NCBI RefSeq assembly: GCF_011043735.1
Contig: NZ_JAAKGV010000012.1
Span: 124,001 to 188,000, forward strand
Origin: Methylobacterium sp. DB0501
Lineage (GTDB): Bacteria > Pseudomonadota > Alphaproteobacteria > Rhizobiales > Beijerinckiaceae
Length of the DNA: 64,000 nt
Direction of reading: 5' to 3'
Part shown: positions 8,746 to 17,875 of the stretch, piece by piece
Layout: every line of letters begins with the position of its first letter
Position numbering within the stretch: position 1 is the first letter of the stretch
Translations under genes and position numbers: made by a program
Notes under the pieces: generated by a model
What the model was told of the DNA's origin: nothing
What the model saw: the letters and a program-made list of their open reading frames with translations, nothing else
Databases searched by the model: none

Positions 8746-9074
8746 GGCCCCTCTGCCCGCACGGGTAGAAGGGCGTCGAGCATCGCCGCGGGGTCGAGGG
8801 CGGGATCCAGCACCAGCAGCCGGCCGGCGCCGAGGGAGCCGGCGGTGGCGAGGGTCAGGCTGCGCTTCGGGCACAGGCCCAGGCACCCGGTCTCGACCAC
8901 CCGGACCTTGCGGCCGCGGCGGTCCGCCTTGAGGGCGCGCTTCAGCCCGCCCCGGACCGCCTTGGCGCCGACGCCCTGCCGCTTGGCGCACTTGGCGCAC
9001 ACCATCACGATCTCGGCGAAGGGGGCAGCCGCCGCCTTCGCGGGCCCGCGTTTCGTCACCGGCGCCTTGCTCAC
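8742..9074 (-). CDS. Thioredoxin-like [2Fe-2S] ferredoxin domain protein
   Basis: The product has 110 residues and starts at GTG 9074. Four cysteines in the pattern CAKC (about 26-29) and CLGLC (about 64-68) fit a thioredoxin-fold [2Fe-2S] ferredoxin such as the NuoE/Shethna/DUF1636 group. A lysine-rich N-terminal tail and a basic loop, KADRRGRKVR, precede the second cysteine pair. The stop codon overlaps the start of the flippase gene, so the two proteins are co-produced. It may donate electrons to a lipid-modifying step. The partner is not evident from the sequence. Confidence 0.85.
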   Translation of the reverse strand: MSKAPVTKRGPAKAAAAPFAEIVMVCAKCAKRQGVGAKAVRGGLKRALKADRRGRKVRVVETGCLGLCPKRSLTLATAGSLGAGRLLVLDPALDPAAMLDALLPVRAEGP

Positions 9075-9174
9075 CGCATCCCCGCCTCTCGCTCGCGTCC
9101 GACTCTCACGCCGGAGTTAACCTCCGGCCGGGTCGGGTGCAACGCGGCATGACGCGGTGTCGGATGTCTCGCCG

Positions 9175-10182
9175 TCAGACCCCGGCGAGCCGGACGCAGC
9201 GCGCGGCGTGGCCCGGCGCCACCGCGACCCGCGCGGGCAGGCCCTCGCGGCAGGCCGGCACGACGAGGCCGCAGCGCGGCTCGAACGGGCAGCCCGGAGG
9301 GGGGTCGGCGAGGTCCGGAGGCGAGCCCGGGATGGTGGCCAGCCGCACCCCCTTCGGCGAATCCGGGGTGATGCGGGAGGCCAGCAGCCCCCGCGTGTAG
9401 GGATGGGCCGGGGTTCCGATCACCGCGCCGCTCGCCCCGACCTCGACGAGGTGGCCGCCATACATCACCGCCACCCGGTCGGCGACCTGCACCGCCACGC
9501 CGACGTCGTGCGTGACGAAGATCACCGCCAGCCCGAGGTCGCGCTGCAACTCGCGCAGGAGCAGCAGGATCTGGATCTGCACCGTGGCGTCGAGCGCCGT
9601 GGTCGGCTCGTCGGCGAGCAGCACCTTCGGCCGGCAGGCCAGTGCCAGCGCGATCATCGCCCGCTGGCGCATCCCGCCCGACAGCTCGTGCGGATAGGCG
9701 TCGAGGCGGCGGGCCGGTGAAGGGATGTGGACGCGCTCGAACAGCTCCAGGGCGCGGGCCCGCCCGGCGGCGCGGGAGACGCCCTCGTGGCGCATCACGG
9801 CTTCCGCGATCTGGTCGCCGATGCGGTAGACCGGATCGAGGGCGAGGCCCGGATCCTGGAAGATCATCGCGACGGTGCCGCCACGATAGGCAGAGAGGGC
9901 CTTGGGCTTCAGCCCGAGCACGTCGTGCCCATCGACCCTGAGATGCCCGCCGATGCGGGTACGGGATTCGGGCAGGAGCCGCATCAGGGCCCGCAGGGTC
10001 ACGGACTTGCCCGAGCCCGATTCGCCGAGCAGAGCCAGGGCCTCGCCGGCGCGGATCGAGAAATCGACCCCGCCGACCGCCCGGACCGGCTTTCGCCCGC
10101 CGAGGAAATCGACCGTGAGGTCGCGGACCTCGATCAGGGCGTCGGAGGAGGCGGTATCGTTCGCGCGGACGGGTGCGTTCAT
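9175..10182 (-). CDS. ABC importer ATP-binding protein, DppD/OppD type
   Basis: The product has 335 residues and is one of the two ATPases powering the peptide-type importer encoded up to 14809. Walker A is GESGSGKS, the ABC signature LSGGMRQR, Walker B VLLADEPTTALD, and the switch His lies in FVTHD. The C-terminal oligopeptide extension, CPFEPRC, carries the usual cysteines. I chose ATG 10182 because the longer frame runs into the preceding gene. It is the last gene of the operon, 10 bases after the other ATPase gene. Confidence 0.93.
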   Translation of the reverse strand: MNAPVRANDTASSDALIEVRDLTVDFLGGRKPVRAVGGVDFSIRAGEALALLGESGSGKSVTLRALMRLLPESRTRIGGHLRVDGHDVLGLKPKALSAYRGGTVAMIFQDPGLALDPVYRIGDQIAEAVMRHEGVSRAAGRARALELFERVHIPSPARRLDAYPHELSGGMRQRAMIALALACRPKVLLADEPTTALDATVQIQILLLLRELQRDLGLAVIFVTHDVGVAVQVADRVAVMYGGHLVEVGASGAVIGTPAHPYTRGLLASRITPDSPKGVRLATIPGSPPDLADPPPGCPFEPRCGLVVPACREGLPARVAVAPGHAARCVRLAGV

Positions 10183-10192
10183 CGGTCGAGCC

Positions 10193-11233
10193 TCACGCCG
10201 CCATCGGGACCGGGGACGAATCCGGGTGGCCGGAGCCCGGCACCGCGAGATGGCAGGCCGCGAGATGCGCCGGCGCCACCGCGGCGAGGCCGGGCTCGCG
10301 GGTGCGGCAGACATCCGCGGCGAACTTGCAGCGGGTGTGGAAGCGGCAGCCCGGGGGCGGATTGATCGGGTTGGGCGGGTCGCCGGTGAGCGGCGCCTCG
10401 TCCAGCCGCGCCTCCGGGTCGGTGGAAGGCTGCGAGGCCAGCAATGCCGCCGTGTAGGGGTGGCGCGGCGCCCCGAGGATCGCGTCGGCCGGGCCGATCT
10501 CGGCGACGCGGCCGAGATACATCACCATCACCCGGTCGGACATGAAGCGCACGACATTCAGGTCGTGCGAGATGAAGATGTAGGTCAGCCCGAATTCCTG
10601 CTTGAGGTCGGTCAGCAGGTTCAGCACCTGCGCCTCCACCGACTTGTCGAGGGCCGAGACCGCTTCGTCGAGGATGAGCAGGCGGGGCTCCAGGGCCAGG
10701 GCCCGGGCGATGTTGACCCGCTGGCGCTGCCCGCCCGAGACCTCGTGCGGGTAGCGCCCGCCGAAGCGTCGCGGCTCGAGGCCGACCCGGCGCAGGAGGT
10801 CGTGGGCGCGGGCGAGCGCCGCCGCCGAGGACAGGCCGTGCGCCTTCGGCCCGAAGGCTACCGATTCCTCGACCGTCAGCCGCGGGTTGAGCGAGGCGTA
10901 GGAATCCTGGAACACCATCTGGACCTGGCGGCGATAGGCCTTCAGGTCGAGGGCGCGGGAGCCCAGCAGCTCGCCGTCGAAGACGATGTCGCCCTTGTCC
11001 TGCCGGGAAATCTGCATCAGCAGGCGCGCCGTCGTCGACTTGCCGCAGCCGGATTCGCCGACGACGCCGAGGGTCTCGCCCTTCATCACCGAGAAGTCGA
11101 CGCCGTCGACGGCGCGCACCGCCGGCCCCTTGCCGAAGAGGCTGCCCTTGCCGGCGAAGTGCTTCACGAGGCCGTCGACGGTGAGGAGCGGCTGGCCGGG
11201 ACCGCCGCGGTCGCGGGGATCGAGATCGGTCAC
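10193..11233 (-). CDS. ABC importer ATP-binding protein, DppF/OppF type
   Basis: The product has 346 residues. Walker A is GESGCGKSTTARLL, the signature VSGGQRQRVNIARAL, and Walker B LLILDEAVSALD. The C-terminal RCKFAADVC is typical of the oligopeptide subfamily. The GTG start at 11233 overlaps the TGA of the permease upstream (GTGA), so it is translationally coupled. The longer frame reaching 11377 would overlap the permease by 148 bases and is rejected. It forms the ATPase heterodimer with the next gene. Confidence 0.93.
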   Translation of the reverse strand: MTDLDPRDRGGPGQPLLTVDGLVKHFAGKGSLFGKGPAVRAVDGVDFSVMKGETLGVVGESGCGKSTTARLLMQISRQDKGDIVFDGELLGSRALDLKAYRRQVQMVFQDSYASLNPRLTVEESVAFGPKAHGLSSAAALARAHDLLRRVGLEPRRFGGRYPHEVSGGQRQRVNIARALALEPRLLILDEAVSALDKSVEAQVLNLLTDLKQEFGLTYIFISHDLNVVRFMSDRVMVMYLGRVAEIGPADAILGAPRHPYTAALLASQPSTDPEARLDEAPLTGDPPNPINPPPGCRFHTRCKFAADVCRTREPGLAAVAPAHLAACHLAVPGSGHPDSSPVPMAA

Positions 11234-12144
11234 TGGCGCACCTCCATGGCCGAGCGCAGGCCGTCCGACAGCAGGTTGAACGAGATCGAGGTGATGAAGA
11301 TCATCACGCCGGGGAGCGCCGCGACGACCGGGTTGACGTAGATCGCGGTGCGCAGGGTGTTGAGCATCAGGCCCCATTCCGGCTCCGGCGGCTTCACGCC
11401 GAGACCGAGGAAGGAGAGACCCGAGGCCAGGATCATCGAGACCGAGATCAGGCTGGTGGCGTAGACGAAGACCGGGCCCAGCACGTTGCCGAGCACCTGC
11501 ACCCGCACCACCGTGAACGGGTTCGCGCCCGAGACCCGGGCCGCCTCGACGTAGTCGCGGTTGCGGATCTGCACCGTGACGCTTTCCGCCACGCGGGTGA
11601 TCTGCGGCACGAACACGACCGTGAGCGACACGATGGAATTCAGGATGCCGGCCCCCAGCGCGCCCGACAGCGCGATGGCTAGCAGCACCGAGGGAAAGGC
11701 GAAGAACACGTCGACGACGCGCATGATCAGCGTGTTGATCCAGCCGCCGGCATAGCCGGCGAGAATCCCCAGGGCCGATCCGACGAAGAACGCGATGACG
11801 ACCGGCAGCACGCCCATGAACAGCGACAGGCGGCCGGCATAGAGGAGCCTCGTCAGCATGTCGCGGCCGAGCTCGTCCGAGCCGAGCCAGTAGGTGGCGT
11901 CGCCCACGTGGCGCAGGCGCCGGATCATCGAGCCCTTGAACGGGTCCATCGGGGCGATCAGCGGTGCGAAGATCGCCGCGAGCACGATCGCCAGGATCAC
12001 GAAGCCCGCCGCCATCGCGACCGGATCGCGGGCGAGCCGCCGCAGCACGCTGCCCCAGTAGCCGCGCGAGGCGACGACCGGGATCTCGGGGGCGGCGACC
12101 GCCGCGACGGGATCGCCGGTGGCGAGCGAGGTCTGGATGGACAT
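11230..12144 (-). CDS. ABC importer permease, DppC type
   Basis: The product has 304 residues. An N-terminal cytoplasmic tail and first helix precede the BPD_transp_1 domain with about five more helices. The EAA loop, VEAARVSGANPFTVV, lies near residue 205 and contacts the ATPases. The motif SDELGRDMLTRLLYAGR is characteristic of DppC/OppC. It follows the DppB-type permease by 4 bases and is coupled to the DppF-type gene after it. Confidence 0.94.
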   Translation of the reverse strand: MSIQTSLATGDPVAAVAAPEIPVVASRGYWGSVLRRLARDPVAMAAGFVILAIVLAAIFAPLIAPMDPFKGSMIRRLRHVGDATYWLGSDELGRDMLTRLLYAGRLSLFMGVLPVVIAFFVGSALGILAGYAGGWINTLIMRVVDVFFAFPSVLLAIALSGALGAGILNSIVSLTVVFVPQITRVAESVTVQIRNRDYVEAARVSGANPFTVVRVQVLGNVLGPVFVYATSLISVSMILASGLSFLGLGVKPPEPEWGLMLNTLRTAIYVNPVVAALPGVMIFITSISFNLLSDGLRSAMEVRQ

Positions 12145-12148
12145 GCGG

Positions 12149-13102
12149 TCAGGCCCTCTCGATGCGGGGGTCCAGCGCGGTCTGCACCACGTCGACCAGG
12201 AGGTTGAGGGTGACGAAGAACATCGCCAGGACCAGGATCGTGCCCTGGAGCAGCGGCAGGTCGCGCTGGAAGATCGCCGCGTTGAGGAGGAAGCCGGTGC
12301 CCGGCCAGGCGAACACCGTCTCGATCAGGATCGAGCCGCCGAGCAGGTAGCCGAGTTGCAGCCCCATGATGGCGATCGCGGTCGGCGCCGCGTTCTTGAC
12401 CACGTGGCGGAAGACGCCGAACTCCGACAGGCCCTTGGCGCGCAAGGCCTGCACGAAGTCCTGGTGCAGGATGTCGCCGACCAGCGCCCGGACGGTGCGA
12501 GAGATCACCCCCATGGGGATCACCGACATGGTGACGGCCGGCAGCAGGATGTAGCGCAGGTGCTCGAGGTCCGGGACCCAGTTGCCCGACCCCTGCGGCC
12601 CCGCGCCGGTCGGCGGCAGCCAGCCGAGGGTGGCCGAGAACACGATCACCAGCACGATGCCGAGCCAGTAATGCGGCACGCTGACCCCGAACACCGCGAT
12701 CGACGAGGCGACCCGGTCGAGCCAGGAATCGCGGGCATAGCCGGCGACGAAGCCGAAGAAGGTACCGAAGGTGAAGCCGATCAGCGTCGCCACGGAGGCG
12801 AGGATCAGGCTGTTGCCGACGGCGCGCCCGACCTCCGCCAGGACCGGGCGGCCGGTGGCGATCGAGGTGCCGAGGTCGCCGTGCAGCACCTTCCAGAGCC
12901 ACAGGCCGTACTGCACCGGCAGCGGCTTGTCGAAGCCGTAGGCCGCCCGCATCTGCGTCTGCATCTCGGCGGTGGCGTCTACGGGAAGGATCGCGCTCAG
13001 GGGATCGCCGGGCGCGAGGTGGACGAGGAGGAAGCACACCAGGCTGACGCCCAGGGCGACCGGGGCGGCGTAGCCGATGCGCTTGAGGATGAAGAGGATC
13101 AT
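12149..13102 (-). CDS. ABC importer permease, DppB type
   Basis: The product has 317 residues. The start MILFILKRIGYAAPVALGVS is the typical first helix of DppB/OppB. HLAPGDPL and the periplasmic segment GLWLWKVLHGDLGTS follow, then the permease domain with the EAA loop VQALRAKGLSEFGVF near residue 210. With the DppC-type gene it forms the transmembrane channel. It lies 84 bases after the substrate-binding protein gene, a gap that may hold a processing signal but shows no strong hairpin. Confidence 0.94.
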   Translation of the reverse strand: MILFILKRIGYAAPVALGVSLVCFLLVHLAPGDPLSAILPVDATAEMQTQMRAAYGFDKPLPVQYGLWLWKVLHGDLGTSIATGRPVLAEVGRAVGNSLILASVATLIGFTFGTFFGFVAGYARDSWLDRVASSIAVFGVSVPHYWLGIVLVIVFSATLGWLPPTGAGPQGSGNWVPDLEHLRYILLPAVTMSVIPMGVISRTVRALVGDILHQDFVQALRAKGLSEFGVFRHVVKNAAPTAIAIMGLQLGYLLGGSILIETVFAWPGTGFLLNAAIFQRDLPLLQGTILVLAMFFVTLNLLVDVVQTALDPRIERA

Positions 13103-13186
13103 GAGCGAGAGGATCCTGGAGGCAGCGCCGGTTGTCGGGGTCGTGGTCCCGCCCGGTGCGGGCCGGGCGGGAGATCGGTCAGACGC

Positions 13187-14809
13187 TCATTTCGCCATGG
13201 TGATCGGCGAGAAATCCTGGAACCAGCTCTGGGCCTGGACGAAGCCCTGTACCTTCTTGCTCATCGCCCGCGGGTTGACGTCGTGGGTGACCATCAGGAA
13301 CAGCGCGTCATCCACGAATTTCTCGTGGATCTTCTGCAGGACTGCGACCTGGTTTTTCGGCTCGAAGGTCGTGCGGACCTCGTCGAACAGCTTGTCCATC
13401 GCCGGGTCGCAGTAATAGCCCCAGTTGGTGCCGTTGGGCGGCGCCAGGTTGCACTGGGCGTGGCGGATGAAGGCGGTGAACGGGTCCTGGATCAGGTAGG
13501 AATAGTTCATCGCGGTACCGCCGCGGGCACTGTCGGACTTCGATCCGGCGCGCCAGATGTTGATCAGCGTGTTCCACTCCACGACCTCGTAATCGACCTT
13601 GATGCCGACCTCCGCGAGGTTCTGCTGCAGGAACTCGTTCATCGGCAGCGGCTGCATCTGGCCCGAGCCCGAGGCCGAGATCAGCACCTTGGTGACGAGC
13701 GGCTTGTTCGGGCCGTAGCCGGCTTCCTTGAGGAGCTTCTTCGCCGCCTCTGGATCATACGCGAGCTTGAAGCTCGGCTTGCCGAACCAGGGATGGCCGG
13801 GGGTGAGGAAGCCCTCCGCCGGGGTGGAGAGGCCCCCTAGGAACTCCTTCAGGCCCTCGCGGTCGATGGCGAGGTTCGCGGCCTTGCGCACGCGCACGTC
13901 GTTCCACGGCGAGCCCTCGGCTCGCGACAGGTGCCAGGTCCAGTTATGCGGGTAGAGGTTGGTGACGAGGGCAAAGCCCGCGGCCTTCAGCGAGGGCACC
14001 GCGTCCGGCGCCGGCGCCTCGATCCAGTCGACCTGGCCCGAGCGGAGCGCGGCGACCCGGGCATTGGCCTCCGGGAGCGGCACCAGGACCATGCGATCGA
14101 GCTTCGGAACACGGCCCTTGTCCCAGTAGTCCTTGTTCGGCACCAGCTCCAGGCGCTCGCGCGGTACAAAGCCGGTCACCTTCCACGGCCCGGTGCCGGA
14201 GGGCGCCTTGGCGACGGCGTCCCAGCTCTTGCCCTGCTTCTCCCAGTTGGCGGGAGACGACATCAGGATCCAGGCGATCTGGTAGGGGAAGGTGGCGTCC
14301 GGGTTCTTGGTGACGATCTCGACCGTCATCGGGTCGACCGCCTTGTAGGATGCCACGGCCGGGATGCGGGTGCGGCCCTGCGCCGACTGGCGCGGGTCGA
14401 ATTGCGGGCTGTCCGACTTCAGGAGCTTGTCGAGGTTCCACACCACGGCGTTGGCGTCGAAGGCCGAGCCGTCGTGGAAGGTGACGCCGGGGCGGAGCTT
14501 GAAGGTCCAGCGGGTCTTGTCCGCCGGGTCGATCGTCCAGGAGGTGGCGAGGCCGGGCGTCAGGTCGGAGGCCTTGTCGGCCCGGCTGAGGTCCCAGTTG
14601 ATGAGCGCGTCGTACACCGTATAGCCGGTGAAGCGCATGCCCTCGCCGCCATTGTCGGCCTGGCCGGTGGTCAGCGGGATGTCGGAAGCCGTCATGCCGA
14701 TGCGCAGCACGCCCTGCGCGCTCGCGGTCCCCGTCAATGCGAGGGCGAGGGCGAGCCCCGAGAGGGTCCGCCCGAACGGGCGCAGGGGCAGGCGGGTTAG
14801 CAGCGGCAT
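13187..14809 (-). CDS. Periplasmic peptide/dipeptide-type substrate-binding protein (SBP_bac_5)
   Basis: The product has 540 residues with a Sec signal peptide (basic start, hydrophobic core, cleavage near TASAQG at about 32). The fold is the DppA/OppA family: DALINWDLSRADK, the TWTFKLRPGVTFHDGSAFDANAVVWNLD region, and the C-terminal RHAQCNLAPP segment. It is the first gene of the importer (binding protein, two permeases, two ATPases). Ligand cannot be read from sequence; peptides, glutathione, opines or nickel complexes are all transported by this family. Confidence 0.94.
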   Translation of the reverse strand: MPLLTRLPLRPFGRTLSGLALALALTGTASAQGVLRIGMTASDIPLTTGQADNGGEGMRFTGYTVYDALINWDLSRADKASDLTPGLATSWTIDPADKTRWTFKLRPGVTFHDGSAFDANAVVWNLDKLLKSDSPQFDPRQSAQGRTRIPAVASYKAVDPMTVEIVTKNPDATFPYQIAWILMSSPANWEKQGKSWDAVAKAPSGTGPWKVTGFVPRERLELVPNKDYWDKGRVPKLDRMVLVPLPEANARVAALRSGQVDWIEAPAPDAVPSLKAAGFALVTNLYPHNWTWHLSRAEGSPWNDVRVRKAANLAIDREGLKEFLGGLSTPAEGFLTPGHPWFGKPSFKLAYDPEAAKKLLKEAGYGPNKPLVTKVLISASGSGQMQPLPMNEFLQQNLAEVGIKVDYEVVEWNTLINIWRAGSKSDSARGGTAMNYSYLIQDPFTAFIRHAQCNLAPPNGTNWGYYCDPAMDKLFDEVRTTFEPKNQVAVLQKIHEKFVDDALFLMVTHDVNPRAMSKKVQGFVQAQSWFQDFSPITMAK

Positions 14810-14972
14810 CGTGGAGGATCCCCGTCGGTGTTTGACGGGAAGGTGGCTGCAAGAGCCCTGCCAACTGAGCGCTGCCTCCTGACTGATCTCGGGATGCGGA
14901 TTTCGCCCAGCGAAAATGCCCTATTTTTAGGCTGCATCATTCGCAGGCGAACAATCCACAGCGAGCGTGGCG

Positions 14973-15530
14973 CTACATCAGGCAGGCCTCCGCCTGCGCG
15001 GTGTCGATCTGACGGTCGGCGACGAGATGGGCGAGGCCGTGGACCAGGGCCCAGGCCCGCAAGGCGTCCCGGCCGACGATGCCCTTGCCGGACGTGGCGT
15101 CCTCCTGCGTGACGGCCACCAAGGCGCCGAACGTTCCCCTGGCGACGGCCGCCAGCTCGGGATGGTCCGCCGGGTCGAGTGTGCCGCCGAACATCAGCCG
15201 GAAGGTCGCCCGCTCCTCCGCGGCGAACCGCAGATAGGCCCGTCCGAACGCCTTGAGCCGGTCCGCCGGATCGACCTCCGCTGCCGCATCGGACTGGGTG
15301 CGGTGCAGGGTCCGGAACCCCTCCGCCGCGACTGCCGCCAGCAGGGCTTCCCGGCTCGGGAAGTGCCGGTAGGGCGCGTTGTGCGACACCCCGGCCTGCC
15401 GCGCCGCCTCCCGCAGGGTGACGGCCTCGATCCCGCCGCTTCGCAGGAGAGCCTGCGCCGCCGCGATCAGGCTGCGGCGCAGGTTGCCATGATGGTACGT
15501 CCCCTCGCCAGATGTTGACAACGCCCACAT
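14973..15530 (-). CDS. TetR/AcrR family transcriptional regulator (WHG-type C-domain)
   Basis: The product has 185 residues. The N-terminal YHHGNLRRSLIAAA helix and the helix-turn-helix TLREAARQAGVSHNAPYRHF are typical of TetR proteins with the WHG/TetR_C_33 ligand domain. The start is set at ATG 15530. Longer in-frame starts would cross the operator and the divergent gene. A TATGTTG/CAACATA inverted repeat lies just upstream of this start, between it and the divergent DUF2306 gene, so the protein probably represses both. The effector is unknown. Confidence 0.92.
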   Translation of the reverse strand: MWALSTSGEGTYHHGNLRRSLIAAAQALLRSGGIEAVTLREAARQAGVSHNAPYRHFPSREALLAAVAAEGFRTLHRTQSDAAAEVDPADRLKAFGRAYLRFAAEERATFRLMFGGTLDPADHPELAAVARGTFGALVAVTQEDATSGKGIVGRDALRAWALVHGLAHLVADRQIDTAQAEACLM

Positions 15531-15557
15531 TCCCTGTATGTTGCGCCTGCCAACATA
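15514..15557. promoter_or_regulatory. Candidate TetR operator in divergent intergenic region
   Basis: TATGTTG (15537-15543) and CAACATA (15551-15557) are perfect inverted arms separated by 7 bases. A second short palindrome, GTTGaCAAC (15514-15522), lies just inside the tetR start and repeats the same GTTG/CAAC half-sites. The position between tetR and the DUF2306 gene fits autoregulation plus control of the neighbour. Confidence 0.65.
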
Positions 15558-15615
15558 GGCTTGTCCAGAGGGGCCGCAAGCCGCCGCGCTCGCGAGCCGC
15601 GCAAGGTGTCCGGCC

Positions 15616-16011
15616 ATGACCGTGCAGCCGCTCCTCCATGCCTCCCCGGTGATCCAGCTCCACGCTGCGGCGGCACTCGCCGCCCTGGGGCTCGGAGCGC
15701 TCCAGTTCGGGTTGCCGCGGGGCGGGGGACGGCATCGGCAGATGGGCAAGCTCTGGGTCGGGCTGATGGCCGTGGTGGCGCTCAGCTCCTTCGGCATCTC
15801 GGGCCTGCGCCAGTTCGGGCCGTTCAGCTGGATCCACCTCCTGTCGCTGTTCACGCTCGTCGCCCTGGTGCGCGCGGTGCTCTACGCGCGACGGGGCAAC
15901 GTGGCGGCCCATCGCTGGACGATGATCGGCCTCTATCTCGGAGCACTGGTGATCACCGGATTGTTCACGCTGATGCCGGGGCGGATCATGGGGCATGTCG
16001 TGTTCGGGTGA
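15616..16011 (+). CDS. DUF2306-type small membrane protein
   Basis: The product has 131 residues with four predicted membrane helices and a conserved heme-protein-like layout: HAAAALAALGLGALQF, KLWVGLMAVVALSSF, IHLLSLFTLVALVRA and HRWTMIGLYLGALV. The HR pair in AAHRWTM and the pattern of histidines match the DUF2306 family, whose function is not established. It is divergent from the TetR gene and probably its target. Confidence 0.87.
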   Translation: MTVQPLLHASPVIQLHAAAALAALGLGALQFGLPRGGGRHRQMGKLWVGLMAVVALSSFGISGLRQFGPFSWIHLLSLFTLVALVRAVLYARRGNVAAHRWTMIGLYLGALVITGLFTLMPGRIMGHVVFG

Positions 16012-16055
16012 AGTCTCGGATCCTGTTCGCCTGCTCCCGGCGATACTGGCGTCCT

Positions 16056-16098
16056 CGCGTCATTCCGAAGGCCGCGCAGCGGAGCCCGGAGCGACGCG
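16056..16098. repeat. Imperfect extragenic palindrome (REP-like)
   Basis: Outer arms CGCGTCATTCCG (16056-16067) and CGGAGCGACGCG (16087-16098) pair at 10 of 12 positions, and an inner CCGC-GCA-GCGG (16072-16082) forms a second stem. The same architecture occurs at 20439-20474. It lies in the 120-bp gap between the convergent DUF2306 and aidB genes, where it may also act in termination. Confidence 0.55.
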
Positions 16099-16131
16099 GT
16101 AGGCTTGATCGAGGCCCATCGACAAAGGCTC

Positions 16132-17754
16132 TCAGGCAAGCACCCGCCCCAGCATCAGCTCGGTCACCGCTCCGACCCCGTTGGCGCCGTACGTCGCGCG
16201 CTCCCGGGCGAGCCGCGTCGCCGCGTAGGCCTCGGCGAGGGCCGGCGGCGCGCAGGTCGCCAGGGCCGCCGTGGCCGCGAGGGCCGCCAGGCGGCCGGTG
16301 GCGAAGCGGGAACGGGCCTCGGCATCGGGTGCCCGGAGCGCCGCGACGATATCGGCCTGCGCCTCGCGCACGCCCGGCAGCCCCTCCGCGTCCTCGGCGA
16401 GTTCGGCCACGAGGCCGACCGCCTCCTCCGGCGCCCGGGCGGCGGCGCGCAGCACGTCGAGGGCCATGACGGTGCCGGAGCCCTCCCAGATCGCGTTGAC
16501 CGGTGCCTCGCGATAGAGCCGGGGCAGGGGGCTCTCCTCGACGTAGCCGTTGCCGCCGACCGCCTCCATCGCCTCGTGGACGAAGCCGGGCGCGGCCTTG
16601 CACACCGCGTACTTCACCGCCGGGGTGAGGAGCCGGGCGCGCACCCCCTCGCCGCGGTCGAAGGCGGCGGCGAGGCGCATGACGAGGGCGGTCTGCGCCT
16701 CGCTGTCGAGGGCGAGGTCGGCCAGCACCCGGCGCATCGCCGGCTGGTCGACGAGGAGCTTGCCGAACGCCCGGCGGTGACGGGCGTGGTGGAATGCCAG
16801 CACCAGGGCCATGCGGCACAGGCCCGCCGAGGCGACCGCGCAATCGAGCCGCGTCAGCTGCACCATCGCCAGGATGGTCGGGACGCCGCGGCCTTCCTCG
16901 CCGATCCGCCAGCCGAAGGCCTGCCGGAACTCGACCTCCGACGAGGCGTTCGAGCGGTTGCCGAGCTTGTCCTTCAGGCGTTGCAGGTGCAGCGCGTTGA
17001 CCGACCCGTCGGGCCGGTGGCGCGGCACCAGCAGGCAGGTCAGGCCGCCGGGCGCCTGCCCCAGCACCAGGAAGCCGTCGGACATCGGCGCCGAGAAGAA
17101 CCACTTGTGGCCGGTGAGCGCATAGCTGTCGCCGCCCGTCGGCGCGGCCCGGGTGGTGTTGGCGCGGACATCCGTGCCGCCCTGCTTCTCGGTCATGCCC
17201 ATGCCGAGGGTGACGCCCGCCTTCTCGTACCAGGGCCGGAAGGACGGATCGTAGCGACGGCTCGCGATCCGCGGCAGCCAGGCGGCGAGGTGAGCGGGCG
17301 CGGCCGCCAGCGCCGCCACCGCCGCGCTCGTCATGGTCATCGGGCAGAGATGCCCGCTCTCGACCCCGGCCACTTGGAACACCCTTGCCGCCCGGGCGAG
17401 ATGGCCGTGCGGGCGCGGCCCCGCCGGGTCGGCCCCGTCCCAGATCGAGGCGTGCAGGCCGTCGGCGACGCTCGCCGACATCAGGGCGTGGTAGGCGGGA
17501 TGGAACTCGACCCGGTCGGCCCGGTGCCCGCTCGCATCGTGGGTTCGCAGCACGGGGGAATGCGCGTTGGCGAGGCGGCCGAGTTCGAGGCGCTCGGCCG
17601 AGCCCCAGCGGGCGCCGAAGGCGTCAAGCCCCTCCGCCTCCGCCGGCGTACCGAGGGCCGCGAGCGCTCCCCGCAAGGCCGCATCGGCCGCGAACAGGTT
17701 CGCGTCGCCGAAGGGCGGGCTCTGGTTGAGGACGTCGTGGGTGTCGGTCGTCAT
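16132..17754 (-). CDS. aidB: AidB-like acyl-CoA dehydrogenase
   Basis: The product has 540 residues, the same length class as E. coli AidB (about 541). The FAD-binding signature GMTEKQGGTDVRANT lies near residue 190. SNASSEVEF-like RSNASSEVEF follows, then the C-terminal YREAPVNAIWEGSGTVMALDVLR that holds the family's characteristic loop. AidB is a flavoprotein of the adaptive response to alkylating agents; it also has weak isovaleryl-CoA dehydrogenase activity. ATG 17754 starts the conserved HDVLNQSPPFGDANLF segment; the longer frame to 18006 is rejected as it crosses the divergent gene. No ada gene is adjacent. Confidence 0.9.
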   Translation of the reverse strand: MTTDTHDVLNQSPPFGDANLFAADAALRGALAALGTPAEAEGLDAFGARWGSAERLELGRLANAHSPVLRTHDASGHRADRVEFHPAYHALMSASVADGLHASIWDGADPAGPRPHGHLARAARVFQVAGVESGHLCPMTMTSAAVAALAAAPAHLAAWLPRIASRRYDPSFRPWYEKAGVTLGMGMTEKQGGTDVRANTTRAAPTGGDSYALTGHKWFFSAPMSDGFLVLGQAPGGLTCLLVPRHRPDGSVNALHLQRLKDKLGNRSNASSEVEFRQAFGWRIGEEGRGVPTILAMVQLTRLDCAVASAGLCRMALVLAFHHARHRRAFGKLLVDQPAMRRVLADLALDSEAQTALVMRLAAAFDRGEGVRARLLTPAVKYAVCKAAPGFVHEAMEAVGGNGYVEESPLPRLYREAPVNAIWEGSGTVMALDVLRAAARAPEEAVGLVAELAEDAEGLPGVREAQADIVAALRAPDAEARSRFATGRLAALAATAALATCAPPALAEAYAATRLARERATYGANGVGAVTELMLGRVLA

Positions 17755-17875
17755 CCAGCGATGGTGCCGTGCGGCCGCGGAGGGCGCAACGGCCCTCGCC
17801 TTTCGGTGATGATGAGGCGGAGGCTGACACGCTGCTACGATCAGGAACGGCTGGTCCGACGGGGAGGGATCCGCG

